Positions 35,857 to 44,570 of a stretch of 64,000 nucleotides of DNA are shown here, piece after piece. The notes beneath the pieces were generated by a model. The model was not told where the DNA came from. It was given only the letters and a program-made list of their open reading frames with translations, and searched no databases. Source of the DNA: an uncultured Allomuricauda sp. (GTDB lineage Bacteria > Bacteroidota > Bacteroidia > Flavobacteriales > Flavobacteriaceae); the NCBI RefSeq assembly GCF_947495325.1, contig NZ_CANLYK010000001.1, positions 1,240,001-1,304,000 on the forward strand, in the 5' to 3' direction. Within the stretch, counting starts at the first letter, position 1; the number at the start of each line of letters is the position of its first letter. The translations under genes and the position numbers were made by a program.

Positions 35857-36485
35857 GCACCCTAATCCATCCCGTTTATGCTCCCAACATCATAACTTTT
35901 TCCGTTATAGCGCAGAAAAAGATTGTTTGGGAAGCCCATGATAATTTTCAAAAACAGACATACAGGAATAGATGCTATATCTGTACCGATCAAGGAAAGC
36001 ATATGCTCAATATTCCCATAAAGCATATTGGCAAAAATGAAGGTCGGCAAAAATACGCGAACGTTAAAATAGATAATAGCTCGCATTGGCAAAAACAACA
36101 CTGGCGCACTTTGGAAACTGCCTATAGGACATCTCCATATTTTGAGTTCTATGAAGATGATTTAAAGCATCTTTTTGAGGAACCTGAAACCCTGCTTTTT
36201 GATTTTAACTTGAAGACCATAAAAGTGATTGCTGATTGTCTTGGAATACAAGTCCCTTCCGAAAAAACCGATTCTTTTCAACTAAAAACAACTAGTGTTA
36301 CAGATGCCAGATTCTTGGCAGAGGCCAAAAAAGAGTTGCAAACCAATGCGATTGAGTATTCGCAGGTATTTGGAGAAAGGCATTCTTTTATTCCCAACCT
36401 CAGCATTCTGGATTTACTCTTCAATGAAGGACCAAATACGACCACATATCTAAAGAATAAATCCTTGGATTTTTTACATGCTTAG
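35853..36485 (+). CDS. WbqC family protein
   Basis: The 210 residues begin at a TTG (35853) that overlaps the lepB stop; the next ATG in frame is about 50 codons later, inside conserved sequence, so TTG is the likely start. The opening HPVYAPNIITFSVIAQ and later NRCYICTDQGKHMLNIPI and WRTLETAYRTSPYFEFYEDDL match the WbqC family, some members of which are in surface polysaccharide loci. The activity is unknown. It overlaps the next gene by eight bases. Confidence 0.82.
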   Translation: MSTLIHPVYAPNIITFSVIAQKKIVWEAHDNFQKQTYRNRCYICTDQGKHMLNIPIKHIGKNEGRQKYANVKIDNSSHWQKQHWRTLETAYRTSPYFEFYEDDLKHLFEEPETLLFDFNLKTIKVIADCLGIQVPSEKTDSFQLKTTSVTDARFLAEAKKELQTNAIEYSQVFGERHSFIPNLSILDLLFNEGPNTTTYLKNKSLDFLHA

Positions 36486-36786
36486 GTTTACCATACACTA
36501 CGGAATTCACTTAATCGTTCCCATTCTTATCGGCTTTATTTTTTTTAAGGATAAAAGAATTAGGGTAACGTTGATTTTATTGGCTGGAATGTTAATCGAT
36601 GTGGATCATCTATGGGCCAATCCTATATTTGATCCAAATCGATGTAGCATCAATTTTCACCCATTACATAGCTTTTGGGCCATTTTAGTATATTGTGTTC
36701 TACCGTTTTTTAGACAGACACGAATCGTTGGTCTTGCATTGATAATTCACATTATTGCAGATTTGGTAGATTGTCTTTTAATCTGA
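36478..36786 (+). CDS. DUF6122 family small membrane protein
   Basis: The 102-residue protein has three or four hydrophobic helices and conserved His/Asp residues in LAGMLIDVDHLWANP and NFHPLHSFW, resembling metal-dependent membrane hydrolases of the YdjM type; whether it has activity is not known. It is the last gene of the plus-strand run, and its end overlaps the convergent EEP gene by nine bases. Confidence 0.75.
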   Translation: MLRFTIHYGIHLIVPILIGFIFFKDKRIRVTLILLAGMLIDVDHLWANPIFDPNRCSINFHPLHSFWAILVYCVLPFFRQTRIVGLALIIHIIADLVDCLLI

Positions 36787-37818
36787 TTTAAGGCTTAATG
36801 TGGCCATCACAGGATAATGGTCTGATAATTTTTCGTTGAAGTTTTCATGGGAAATCACTTTAAACGATGGGGCGGAAAGAATATAATCTATCCTGAGAGG
36901 GAATCCCAGCAAGTTGTATGTTCTTCCAAATCCCTTTCCTTTTTCAAGAAATGAATCGTTCAAATTTCCTTTTATGGTTTGGTAAATATTAGAAAATTGG
37001 GTATTATTAAAATCACCAACCACAATTTTTTTATGTTCGGTTTCATCCATGCTTTTCCGAATTAGCTTGGCTTGCTCATACTGCTTAAGCATTACTTTTC
37101 TAGATTTCGCAAACAATTTGGAAGATTCTTCATTCTTAATTGTATTTATCTCAGGTATTATATGGAAAGACTGTAAATGAATATTATATATTCTCAATGT
37201 ATCCTTATTATATAAGATATCAACATAAATAGCACTATTAGCGCTTTTTGGAAAACTAATTGAATCCCTAGTGATGATGGGATATTTTGAATAAACGGCC
37301 TGAATTACCTTTTTAGCGGGCAATCCATAAACATGGTCTATGTATTTGTATTTATATTGACTTAGTGCATTATTCCGTTTCATTTCATAATAACATTCTT
37401 GTATACAAAGAATATCGGGGTTTTCTACCTTGATAAAATCCAATATTAGGCTATCTACCCTTTCAATGTCCAATTGCCTGTGTTCATTAAATCTTCGAGA
37501 GTTAAAGGACATTATAGAGAAAGTACCATTCTCAGTTTCTTCTGATGCTCCTGAAAACTGGTAAAATGGACCAAGTATAATGTACCACAAAATCAATAAC
37601 GCCATGGACAAAAGAAAATGAACCTTCTTCCTTAACGACCAGTAAAAAACAAAACCTAAATTAATATATACCAAAAACGGTACAATTAAACTAACCGTGG
37701 ACAGAGCTGGTAATGAGGTTACCGGAACATAGGGAACAACAAATGAAATAATTGTAACCAAGGCAAAAACCGTGTTTACAAAAAATATGATTTTACCTAA
37801 AAAGGAAAGGTTTTTCAC
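36778..37818 (-). CDS. Endonuclease/exonuclease/phosphatase (EEP) family membrane protein
   Basis: The 346-residue protein has about three N-terminal membrane helices (residues 8-85) followed by an EEP domain. Visible motifs are SFNSRRFNEH, DILCIQECYY with the metal-binding Glu, VVGDFNNTQFSN, RIDYILSAP and a final DHYPVMATL with catalytic Asp-His. Such proteins cleave phosphodiesters in nucleic acids or lipids; the substrate here is unknown. It is the last gene of the mutL-rhomboid operon, four bases or less from its neighbour. Confidence 0.85.
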   Translation of the reverse strand: MKNLSFLGKIIFFVNTVFALVTIISFVVPYVPVTSLPALSTVSLIVPFLVYINLGFVFYWSLRKKVHFLLSMALLILWYIILGPFYQFSGASEETENGTFSIMSFNSRRFNEHRQLDIERVDSLILDFIKVENPDILCIQECYYEMKRNNALSQYKYKYIDHVYGLPAKKVIQAVYSKYPIITRDSISFPKSANSAIYVDILYNKDTLRIYNIHLQSFHIIPEINTIKNEESSKLFAKSRKVMLKQYEQAKLIRKSMDETEHKKIVVGDFNNTQFSNIYQTIKGNLNDSFLEKGKGFGRTYNLLGFPLRIDYILSAPSFKVISHENFNEKLSDHYPVMATLSLKSD

Positions 37819-37821
37819 AGA

Positions 37822-38688
37822 TTAATCTTCTTTACCAGCTTTAAACAAAAAATCCTTTTCAGCCTTGGATAAGCTCTCATATCCAGATTTACTTATCTTA
37901 TCTAAAATAGCATCTATTTTACGTTGATTGGCCTCCTTATCATAATCAGCAGCACTTCTTTTTTTTGGAGTATTTTTTTTGTAAACTGTTTTTAGAGGGG
38001 CTTTTTTTTCTTTTGGTTTAAAAAGTTCAGCTATCGCATCTCGGAATTTTGTGAAACCCGAACCAATATCCTTTCCATTCAACAATTGTCTGGCATAGAT
38101 ATATCCCAAAAAGGCACCGCCCAGATGAGCCAATCTTCCTCCAATATTTCCACCATAGGGAATCTGAATAAGATCTACCAAAACAAAGAAAGCTCCAACA
38201 TACCACAATTTAACATTGAAGAAAATAATCCGAACTTCCTGATTGGGGATATAGGCACAAATAAAAATCAACACTGCGGTTACCCCAGCGGATGCACCTA
38301 TTAAAACTGAATTTGTTCCCAATAGCGTTGGAAATATATTATAACTGAGCAAGAACACGATTCCACCCAAAATTACTCCCAAAAAGTAGACGTTTACAAA
38401 TCGCTGTCCATTAAAAAGATTCATGAAAATTCGACCTGTAAAATAGAGCATGAGCATGTTCCAAAAAATATGACCAAAGCCTGCATGAAAAAAAGAATAG
38501 GTAACCAAGGACCAAGGTTGCCCAAAAAATTCAATGAAATCCTTAGGTAGTTGAAACCAATCCACCACTGATTTTCCAAAAAGCGCCAGTGATAATCCAT
38601 CAAGGATAAACACCAACACGTTAAAGACAATTAGCTTTTCAGCAATATTGAGTCTGGCAAAATTATATTGTAAACTTCCTCTTGCCAT
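37822..38688 (-). CDS. Rhomboid family intramembrane serine protease (288 residues)
   Basis: This six-helix rhomboid has the catalytic Ser in VLIGASAGVTAV (S133) and the His in GRLAHLGGAFLGY (H188). A conserved FFHAGFGHIFWNML lies in the helix 2 region. After about residue 205 a basic cytoplasmic tail follows, typical of Bacteroidota rhomboids. It lies three bases from a second rhomboid gene and shares its operon. Natural substrates are unknown. Confidence 0.9.
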   Translation of the reverse strand: MARGSLQYNFARLNIAEKLIVFNVLVFILDGLSLALFGKSVVDWFQLPKDFIEFFGQPWSLVTYSFFHAGFGHIFWNMLMLYFTGRIFMNLFNGQRFVNVYFLGVILGGIVFLLSYNIFPTLLGTNSVLIGASAGVTAVLIFICAYIPNQEVRIIFFNVKLWYVGAFFVLVDLIQIPYGGNIGGRLAHLGGAFLGYIYARQLLNGKDIGSGFTKFRDAIAELFKPKEKKAPLKTVYKKNTPKKRSAADYDKEANQRKIDAILDKISKSGYESLSKAEKDFLFKAGKED

Positions 38689-38691
38689 AGG

Positions 38692-39426
38692 CTAATTCCA
38701 TCTGTTTTTGTTGAACTGATCCTTTTTCCAATACCACATCATAACAAAGCCAATCAATGCACCTCCAATATGGGCAAAATGTGCCACTCCTGTGTTTATA
38801 TTACCGATTCCAAAAATCAAATCTCCAGCCAATAACAGCGGTACAAAATATTTTGCTTTTATAGGAACGGGTAAAAAAATCAACATCAATTTTGCTTCGG
38901 AATACATAAATGCAAATGCAACCAAGATTCCATATATGGCCCCGGACGCACCAACAGCTGGGGTATTGTATGCACTTAAAAAGTTATCTATTGTGCTTTT
39001 TGAAGCTACATTATACCACTCCGGACTATATTGTCCGTTTGAAATAATGTCCATTACTTGGTTTTCCGTCATTCCTGAATTCACCAATGCATTCAGCCCT
39101 TCTGTAAAAAGATAATAGTTAACCCCTGTATGTAATAAAGCAGAACCAAGACCAGCCGAAAAATAGAAGAACAGAAATTTATTTCTGCCCCAGGCTTGTT
39201 CCAAAGGTGTGCCAAACGCCCATAAGGCATACATGTTAAATACAATATGCATAATGCTCCCATGCATAAACATATGGGAAATTACCTGCCACCACTGAAA
39301 ATTGTCATTTTCAGGAAACCAAAGGGATAACCACTGGTACATTTGGTCCCCATATAATTGCGTGGCAAAAAACAGGATTACATTAACAATCAATAAGTGT
39401 TTTACCGCCTCTGTCAATCTTCCCAT
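38692..39426 (-). CDS. Rhomboid family intramembrane serine protease (244 residues)
   Basis: The protein has the rhomboid core with FMHGSIMHIVFNMYALWAFG in helix 2, the nucleophile in AVGASGAIYG (S161) and the His in HFAHIGGALIG (H219). It is set between mutL (no spacer beyond the stop) and the second rhomboid gene. A loop of about 50 residues between helices 3 and 4 is longer than in its neighbour, so the two are not simple duplicates. Confidence 0.9.
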   Translation of the reverse strand: MGRLTEAVKHLLIVNVILFFATQLYGDQMYQWLSLWFPENDNFQWWQVISHMFMHGSIMHIVFNMYALWAFGTPLEQAWGRNKFLFFYFSAGLGSALLHTGVNYYLFTEGLNALVNSGMTENQVMDIISNGQYSPEWYNVASKSTIDNFLSAYNTPAVGASGAIYGILVAFAFMYSEAKLMLIFLPVPIKAKYFVPLLLAGDLIFGIGNINTGVAHFAHIGGALIGFVMMWYWKKDQFNKNRWN

Positions 39427-41268
39427 CTAACTAAATTTTTTTTCAATATCTCCTTCGGAAATAATGGTGTGTGTCAATTTTTGAAATGGACTCAAAGTAG
39501 GTTCCTTACATCCGAACAAATCATTCACCAAGGCCAATTGCGATTCTTGATTCAATAATTCTCCTGTCTTAACTGCAAGATTCTTAGAAAGTGCTTTTGC
39601 CAACATTTCTGCCTGGGATATTGAACTCCCTTCAAAACCTTCTTTATAGTCAGCAATTAAACGATCCAATATCGTGCCAATTGCTCTTTCGGAAACCATT
39701 AATGGAACACCTGTCACTTTTACAGTCTCCTGCCCCAAAGTCTCAAAGGCAAAACCAATATTTATTAGACTCTCATTGATCTCTTTTAAAATCGTCAACT
39801 CTTGTTTTGAAAACGAAAGCTCCAAAGGAAATAAAAGTTGTTGACTCACACCTTCTTTAACAGTAATCTCACCCAAGAATTTTTCAAAAAGTATGCGTTC
39901 ATGGGCCCTATTTTGATGGATGACCAACATACCCGACTTAATAGTGCTTACAATATACTTTCTCCTAAGTTGAAACGTCGTTCCCGTTTGCGCGTTTTCC
40001 TCAGAATCGGAATAAAATGTTCCTTGGACTTCCCCTTCAGACTCAATTATTATACTACTAAAATCTTCAGTATTTATGGCATCCAAGCCATCATACAGGT
40101 TTTCCCAACCCTGAACACTTTGTTTTTGATATGAACTATTACCCGTAACTTTTTCTTTTTCTTGAAACGGATTAAACGAAGCATCTACAGTAACCTTAGG
40201 CAACACAACACCTTTTTCTTTATATGCGTAGGGTGTATTTAAATTGGGATCATGTTCAAAATCCAATACGGGTGCTACATTAAACTGTCCCAAACTATGT
40301 TTTATGGTGGAACGGATTATAGCATACATGGTATTCTCGTCATCAAACTTTACCTCCGTCTTGGTCGGATGAATGTTAATATCGATTGATGAAGGGTCTA
40401 CCTCTAAATATAAAAAGTATCCAGGGTAGGTATCAGATTTTATTAAACCTTCAAAAGCTGCCACAACTGCATGGTGCAGGTATGGACTTTTTATAAATCT
40501 ATTGTTCGCAAAGAAAAACTGTTCTCCTCTACTCTTTTTGGCAAATTCTGGTTTACAAATGAATCCAGAAACCTTTACCACCTCTGTTTCCTCATTAACC
40601 GGTACCAACCTATCCATCATCTTACTTCCAAAAACATGACTTATTCGTTGCCGATGTTTTGCCTTGGGAAGGTTAAAAATTTCTGACCCATTGTTATAAA
40701 AATGAAACTCAATGTTTGGATGTACCAGAGCTACACGATGAAACTCATCTGTAATATGGCGCAATTCTACTTGATTGGATTTCAAGAAATTTCTCCTCGC
40801 CGGAATATTGAAAAATAAATTCTTAACCGATATTGATGTTCCTTTTGGTATGGCGACTACTTCTTGAAACACAATTTTACTTCCCTCAATCTTAATATGG
40901 GTGCCTACTTCAAATACATCTAACCTAGTCTGCATATCCACATGGGCTATTGCCGCAATTGAAGCCAAAGCCTCGCCACGAAATCCCTTTGTTTGAAGGT
41001 TGAACAGATCTTGGGCATTGGATATTTTGGAAGTAGCATGGCGCTCAAAAGACAATCGGGCATCTGTGCCACTCATTCCCGATCCGTTGTCAACTACTTG
41101 AATCAGCGCTTTACCCCCATCTTTGATGATTAATTTTATTAGAGTGGCCCCGGCATCTATGGCATTCTCCAATAGTTCCTTTACTACCGAAGCTGGGCGT
41201 TGAACCACTTCCCCTGCTGCTATTTGGTTAGCGACATGGTCTGGCAAAAGTTTAATAATATCTGCCAT
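39427..41268 (-). CDS. mutL: DNA mismatch repair protein MutL
   Basis: The 613-residue protein has the GHKL ATPase N terminus: HVANQIAAGEVVQRPASV, KELLENAIDAGA, DNGSGM, TKGFRGEALASI and the R/H-rich SRGEQFFFANNRFI. The C-terminal dimer domain is present. However, the place of the endonuclease motif DQHA(X)2E(X)4E reads HQNRAHERILFE (451-462), and the ACR/K and CPHGRP motifs are not seen. It may therefore lack the nicking activity of endonuclease-type MutL. Its ATG overlaps the stop of the upstream 94-residue gene by one base. Confidence 0.95.
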   Translation of the reverse strand: MADIIKLLPDHVANQIAAGEVVQRPASVVKELLENAIDAGATLIKLIIKDGGKALIQVVDNGSGMSGTDARLSFERHATSKISNAQDLFNLQTKGFRGEALASIAAIAHVDMQTRLDVFEVGTHIKIEGSKIVFQEVVAIPKGTSISVKNLFFNIPARRNFLKSNQVELRHITDEFHRVALVHPNIEFHFYNNGSEIFNLPKAKHRQRISHVFGSKMMDRLVPVNEETEVVKVSGFICKPEFAKKSRGEQFFFANNRFIKSPYLHHAVVAAFEGLIKSDTYPGYFLYLEVDPSSIDINIHPTKTEVKFDDENTMYAIIRSTIKHSLGQFNVAPVLDFEHDPNLNTPYAYKEKGVVLPKVTVDASFNPFQEKEKVTGNSSYQKQSVQGWENLYDGLDAINTEDFSSIIIESEGEVQGTFYSDSEENAQTGTTFQLRRKYIVSTIKSGMLVIHQNRAHERILFEKFLGEITVKEGVSQQLLFPLELSFSKQELTILKEINESLINIGFAFETLGQETVKVTGVPLMVSERAIGTILDRLIADYKEGFEGSSISQAEMLAKALSKNLAVKTGELLNQESQLALVNDLFGCKEPTLSPFQKLTHTIISEGDIEKKFS

Positions 41269-41552
41269 TAGGGAGTCAGGAATATAGATAAATCAAAGTC
41301 AATGATGAAGAGGAACAGCAATATCAAAATGGCCACAATGACAACAAACCTAATTTTTAGATTTCTATCACCTTCGTTCTTTAAATCATCAACAGCTGAT
41401 GAGAATTTATTCTTGAGGCCTCGTTGCGTATGCGCAGTACTTCGGTATTTATCGAGTTTATGTTCTATTTTAAAAGGACTATCATCACCCTTATAATAGC
41501 GTGGTGAATAATTGTAGGTTCTATTTTTTCTAAGTTTTAGAAAATTTCGCAT
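41268..41552 (-). CDS. Small membrane protein coupled to mutL
   Basis: The 94-residue protein has a basic, hydrophilic N-terminal part with an RNFLKLRKNRTYNYSPRYY opening and one strongly hydrophobic helix at its C terminus (about 70-90, VVIVAILILLFLFII). I recall Bacteroidota homologues mislabelled as riboflavin synthase beta; it bears no resemblance to one. Its stop and the mutL start share one base (TAATG), so it is the first gene of the mutL operon. Function unknown. Confidence 0.75.
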   Translation of the reverse strand: MRNFLKLRKNRTYNYSPRYYKGDDSPFKIEHKLDKYRSTAHTQRGLKNKFSSAVDDLKNEGDRNLKIRFVVIVAILILLFLFIIDFDLSIFLTP

Positions 41553-41574
41553 TATATCCTTTTCCGTGTATCTT

Positions 41575-41582
41575 CAAAGGTA
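41575..41582 (-). promoter_or_regulatory. -7 element of the mutL operon
   Basis: The minus strand reads TACCTTTG, a perfect TAnnTTTG box, 22 bases before the ATG at 41552. No TTG occurs at the normal -33 distance. Confidence 0.5.
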
Positions 41583-41585
41583 CTT

Positions 41586-41647
41586 AAAATCAAAAAACGG
41601 GATTAGGATGTACTCCCAAAAAATGTTAACAGTTCCTTTTTGATTTT
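41586..41647. repeat. Long-range inverted repeat between ribH and the mutL operon
   Basis: AAAATCAAAAA (41586-41596) and TTTTTGATTTT (41637-41647) are perfect complements, 40 bases apart. Inside lies a smaller GGGA/TCCC pair (41600-41618). It sits just upstream of the mutL-operon -7 box and downstream of ribH, so it could form an upstream structure; AT-rich composition makes chance pairing possible. Confidence 0.3.
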
Positions 41648-41695
41648 GAAACGTTGAAAAATTGAATAAATCAACTGGTTGAAATAGGATAACAC

Positions 41696-42175
41696 TTATC
41701 CAAGAATAGCCATCTTTATAGCCGCAATAGCAGCTTCAGTCCCTTTATTGCCATGCTTTCCACCACTGCGATCTATGGATTGCTGTAAATTATCATCCGT
41801 TAACACACAGAAAATAACAGGAACATCATAAGCAATGTTCAAATCTTTAATGCCTTGGGTAACCCCACTACATACATAATCGAAATGACTGGTCTCTCCC
41901 CGGATTACACTTCCTATGGCGATTACAGCATCGATTTTTTGGGTAGCAAGCATCTTTTTGCACCCAAAAGTCAATTCAAAGCTTCCGGGAACATTCCATC
42001 GGATAATATTCTCGGCCAAAGCACCACAATCCATCAATGCATCAATGGCGCCATTATATAAGCCTTCCGTAATCGTATCATTCCATTCTGAAACAACAAT
42101 CCCAAACCGAAGAGTTTTCGCATTTGGGATTGTTGACTTATCGTAAACCGATAAATTTTTATTTTCAGTAGCCAT
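41696..42175 (-). CDS. ribH: 6,7-dimethyl-8-ribityllumazine synthase
   Basis: The 159-residue protein has the lumazine synthase blocks FGIVVSEWNDTITEGL, VPGSFELTFGCKKM, IAIGSVIRGETSHFDYVC (with the catalytic His) and GKHGNKGTEAAIAAI. It condenses ribulose-derived butanone phosphate with ribityl-aminouracil in riboflavin synthesis and assembles into a capsid-like oligomer. It starts three bases after the TPR gene and shares its transcript. A small GGATAA-CAC-TTATCC hairpin overlaps its stop codon (41687-41701). No FMN riboswitch is seen. Confidence 0.96.
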   Translation of the reverse strand: MATENKNLSVYDKSTIPNAKTLRFGIVVSEWNDTITEGLYNGAIDALMDCGALAENIIRWNVPGSFELTFGCKKMLATQKIDAVIAIGSVIRGETSHFDYVCSGVTQGIKDLNIAYDVPVIFCVLTDDNLQQSIDRSGGKHGNKGTEAAIAAIKMAILG

Positions 42176-42178
42176 TAT

Positions 42179-42940
42179 TTAGCTTTTTGCCAGACCAATA
42201 AGCACATCAATGCCATTGGCTTCTTGAGCAGAAGAAAACTCACTTTTAATTCGTTCAAAGAAACTTAATGCCTTTTCTTTCTGATTTAAATCCATGGCAA
42301 CCACACCTGCTTTGTACAAAAACCGTGGGGTAGTATATTCATTGGTATTGTGTCCAATTGCTTTTTCGTAATAATCCAATGCATCCTCAGGTTGATTCAA
42401 TTGCGCAAAAGCATCACCAATTCCTCCTTTTGCCATAGCTCCTAGTACAGCATCATCAGAAGAAAAGTTTTCTAAATGGGTAATTGCTTTGTCATACTGC
42501 TGAATGTTCAAATAAGTCATCCCTGCAGAATACTGCGCCAAATTTGCCGCTTTGGTTCCTTTATATTCCTCAATAATATCTAAAAATCCATATTTACCTT
42601 CTGCGCCATTGAGTGCCAAAGTAAACAAGGAGTCCTTGGCCGTTTCATTCGTCAATGCTTGGTCAAAATACTGCTGTGGATAAAAAAGTTCATTGGCTGC
42701 TGATGCCTCTTTTGGTTTTTGGATAAACTCATTGTACCCCAAATATCCAAGTACACCTATGGCAATAACAGCAATAGCACCCAAAATATAGTTTTGGTTT
42801 TTTTGAACCCAAGCCTCAGTTTTGGATGCACCTTCATCCAAGGTACTAAAAACCTCCGCTGTTGTGCTGTTTTGCTCATCCAATTGAGCTTCCTCAACCT
42901 TATTTTTTGGCTTAAAGCCCCGCTTCTTGTATGTTGCCAT
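42179..42940 (-). CDS. Membrane-anchored tetratricopeptide repeat protein
   Basis: The ATG at 42940 (MATYKKRGF) is the likely start; an upstream ATG at 42988 would begin upstream of the promoter -7 box, which the transcript cannot include. The 253-residue protein has a basic N terminus, one membrane helix (about 53-71, YILGAIAVIAIGVLGYLGY), and then TPR helices that form a YfgM-like periplasmic or outer-face domain (YSAGMTYLNIQQYDKAITHLE, GIGDAFAQLNQPEDALDYYEKAI). Such proteins act as scaffolds or chaperone partners. It precedes ribH in its operon. Confidence 0.85.
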   Translation of the reverse strand: MATYKKRGFKPKNKVEEAQLDEQNSTTAEVFSTLDEGASKTEAWVQKNQNYILGAIAVIAIGVLGYLGYNEFIQKPKEASAANELFYPQQYFDQALTNETAKDSLFTLALNGAEGKYGFLDIIEEYKGTKAANLAQYSAGMTYLNIQQYDKAITHLENFSSDDAVLGAMAKGGIGDAFAQLNQPEDALDYYEKAIGHNTNEYTTPRFLYKAGVVAMDLNQKEKALSFFERIKSEFSSAQEANGIDVLIGLAKS

Positions 42941-42960
42941 CCTTGATTTAATTAATCGGG

Positions 42961-42990
42961 CAAAAATAAAGTTTTTATCTAAAACCAAAA
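42961..42990 (-). promoter_or_regulatory. Promoter of the TPR-ribH operon
   Basis: On the minus strand TTTTG (42990-42986) and TATTTTTG (42968-42961) are 17 bases apart, a full Bacteroidota promoter match. The TPR start codon at 42940 follows 20 bases after the -7 box, which decides the start choice. Confidence 0.72.
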
Positions 42991-43004
42991 GGTAATTTAT
43001 TCGT

Positions 43005-43012
43005 TATTTTTG
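43005..43012 (+). promoter_or_regulatory. -7 element of the recF operon
   Basis: TATTTTTG matches TAnnTTTG, 54 bases before the recF ATG and divergent from the TPR-ribH promoter. A -33 TTG is not evident. Confidence 0.4.
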
Positions 43013-43066
43013 GAATCTTTGATTTGTCTGAAAATCACTTAAAACGCCTTGGTTCTTTAGCTTTCT

Positions 43067-44146
43067 ATGTTTTTAAAGCATTTATCTTTAGTTAATTACA
43101 AAAATTTTGACTCCAAAAACTTGGAATTCGACCCTGTTATCAACTGTTTGGTTGGTGATAATGGTGTTGGAAAAACCAATATTTTGGACGCTATTTACCA
43201 TTTATCCTTCGGTAAAAGTTATTTTAATCCCGTTTCTACGCAAAATATAAAACATCAAACGGATTTCTTTGTAATTGAAGGTGAGTTCGAAAAAGATGAT
43301 CGCACCGAAAAGATACTTTGCAGCTTCAAACGGGGCATGAAAAAAGTCATTAAACGCAATGGTAAGGCGTATGAGAAATTTTCGGAACATATTGGCTTTT
43401 TACCCTTGGTAATTATTTCACCTTCCGATAGAGATTTGATTATTGAAGGCAGTGACACCCGTAGAAAGTTCATGGACGGCGTTATTTCGCAATCGGATAA
43501 GGCATATCTACAAACTTTGATTAAATACAATAAGGTTTTGGTACAGCGAAACTCCTTGTTGAAGTATTTTGTGGCCAACAACACCTTCGACCCAAATACG
43601 CTGACCATCTATAACGAACAATTGCATGGCCTAGGAACGGAAATACATAAAAAAAGAGTCTCCTTTATTACTTCGTTCACTCCAATATTCAAAGAACAAT
43701 ATGCCCATATTTCTGAAAAAGAAGAAGAAATTATGCTTTCCTATGAGAGTCAACTCCTGGATAAGGAATTAATACAATTATTGGAAGAAACTGTAGATAA
43801 GGATAGAGCAATACAATATACCAGTACAGGCGTACACAAAGATGACCTCAATTTTACCATAGGTGGTCATCCCATTAAAAAATTTGGAAGCCAAGGACAA
43901 CAAAAGTCCTTTTTAATTGCGTTAAAACTGGCTCAGTTCCATTTTATAAAAGAACAAGCCAAAACAACACCTATATTGTTGTTGGATGATATTTTTGACA
44001 AATTGGATGAAAAACGGGTCTCACAAATTGTAGCCTTGGTGGACAACGACAACTTTGGACAGATATTTATTAGTGACACCCATGCGGAACGTACCGAAAA
44101 TGTAGTTAAAAATATTCGGCAGAGCTATAAAATCTTTACCTTGTAG
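43067..44146 (+). CDS. recF: DNA replication/repair protein RecF
   Basis: RecF helps load RecA at single-strand gaps. The 359-residue SMC-like ATPase has Walker [16 protein letters not shown] (about 30-44), the signature region [20 protein letters not shown], and Walker [16 protein letters not shown]. Length and order are normal. It is followed two bases later by a small lipoprotein gene and then by a DUF721 gene, an arrangement common in Flavobacteriia. Confidence 0.96.
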   Translation: MFLKHLSLVNYKNFDSKNLEFDPVINCLVGDNGVGKTNILDAIYHLSFGKSYFNPVSTQNIKHQTDFFVIEGEFEKDDRTEKILCSFKRGMKKVIKRNGKAYEKFSEHIGFLPLVIISPSDRDLIIEGSDTRRKFMDGVISQSDKAYLQTLIKYNKVLVQRNSLLKYFVANNTFDPNTLTIYNEQLHGLGTEIHKKRVSFITSFTPIFKEQYAHISEKEEEIMLSYESQLLDKELIQLLEETVDKDRAIQYTSTGVHKDDLNFTIGGHPIKKFGSQGQQKSFLIALKLAQFHFIKEQAKTTPILLLDDIFDKLDEKRVSQIVALVDNDNFGQIFISDTHAERTENVVKNIRQSYKIFTL

Positions 44147-44147
44147 C

Positions 44148-44570
44148 ATGAGGAGAATCTTGCTTTTTTATGTGATTCTATTTTCTTTGGGATGTAAAAA
44201 CACATCCGTTTCAAAAGAAGACCTCGTCCATTTAAACGGATATTGGGAAATTGAAGAAGTTGAGTTTCCAGATGGCACAAAAAAGAAGTATTCGGTGAAT
44301 CCAAGTGTCGATTTTATTCAAATTGAAGACATGAAAGGCTTTCGCAAAAAGGTACAACCCAAGTTTGATGGCAATTATACTACATCAAATGATACTGAAT
44401 CTTTTAATGTTAGCTATGTAAATGAAATGGTCACCCTTCACTACAAAAATAATTTAAGTGATTGGGAGGAAAAATTGGTGCAATTAGATTCTTCCTATTT
44501 TTCCGTTCTTAATGAAGAAGGAATAAAATACTCCTACAAAAGATTTCAACCCATTGTAATCCCTAAATAA
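44148..44570 (+). CDS. Lipocalin-like small lipoprotein
   Basis: The 140-residue protein has a signal peptide with lipobox (FSLGC, residues 12-16) and a beta-rich body beginning LNGYWEIEEVEFPDG, which resembles the lipocalin-like families of Bacteroidota. The role is unknown. It begins two bases after recF and shares one base with the DUF721 start, so it is co-expressed with them, although a lipoprotein has no obvious part in DNA repair. Confidence 0.75.
   Translation: MRRILLFYVILFSLGCKNTSVSKEDLVHLNGYWEIEEVEFPDGTKKKYSVNPSVDFIQIEDMKGFRKKVQPKFDGNYTTSNDTESFNVSYVNEMVTLHYKNNLSDWEEKLVQLDSSYFSVLNEEGIKYSYKRFQPIVIPK

Noticed and set aside
41268..41552. Riboflavin synthase beta subunit label for the 94-residue protein
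   Set aside because: The real lumazine synthase is at 41696-42175; the small protein has a C-terminal membrane helix and no RibH motifs.
41687..41701. GGATAA-CAC-TTATCC hairpin at the end of ribH as terminator
   Set aside because: The stem is short and overlaps the stop codon, and no T run follows on the minus strand.
42941..42988. Longer TPR protein start at 42988
   Set aside because: That ATG lies upstream of the promoter -7 box (42961-42968), so the transcript cannot contain it.
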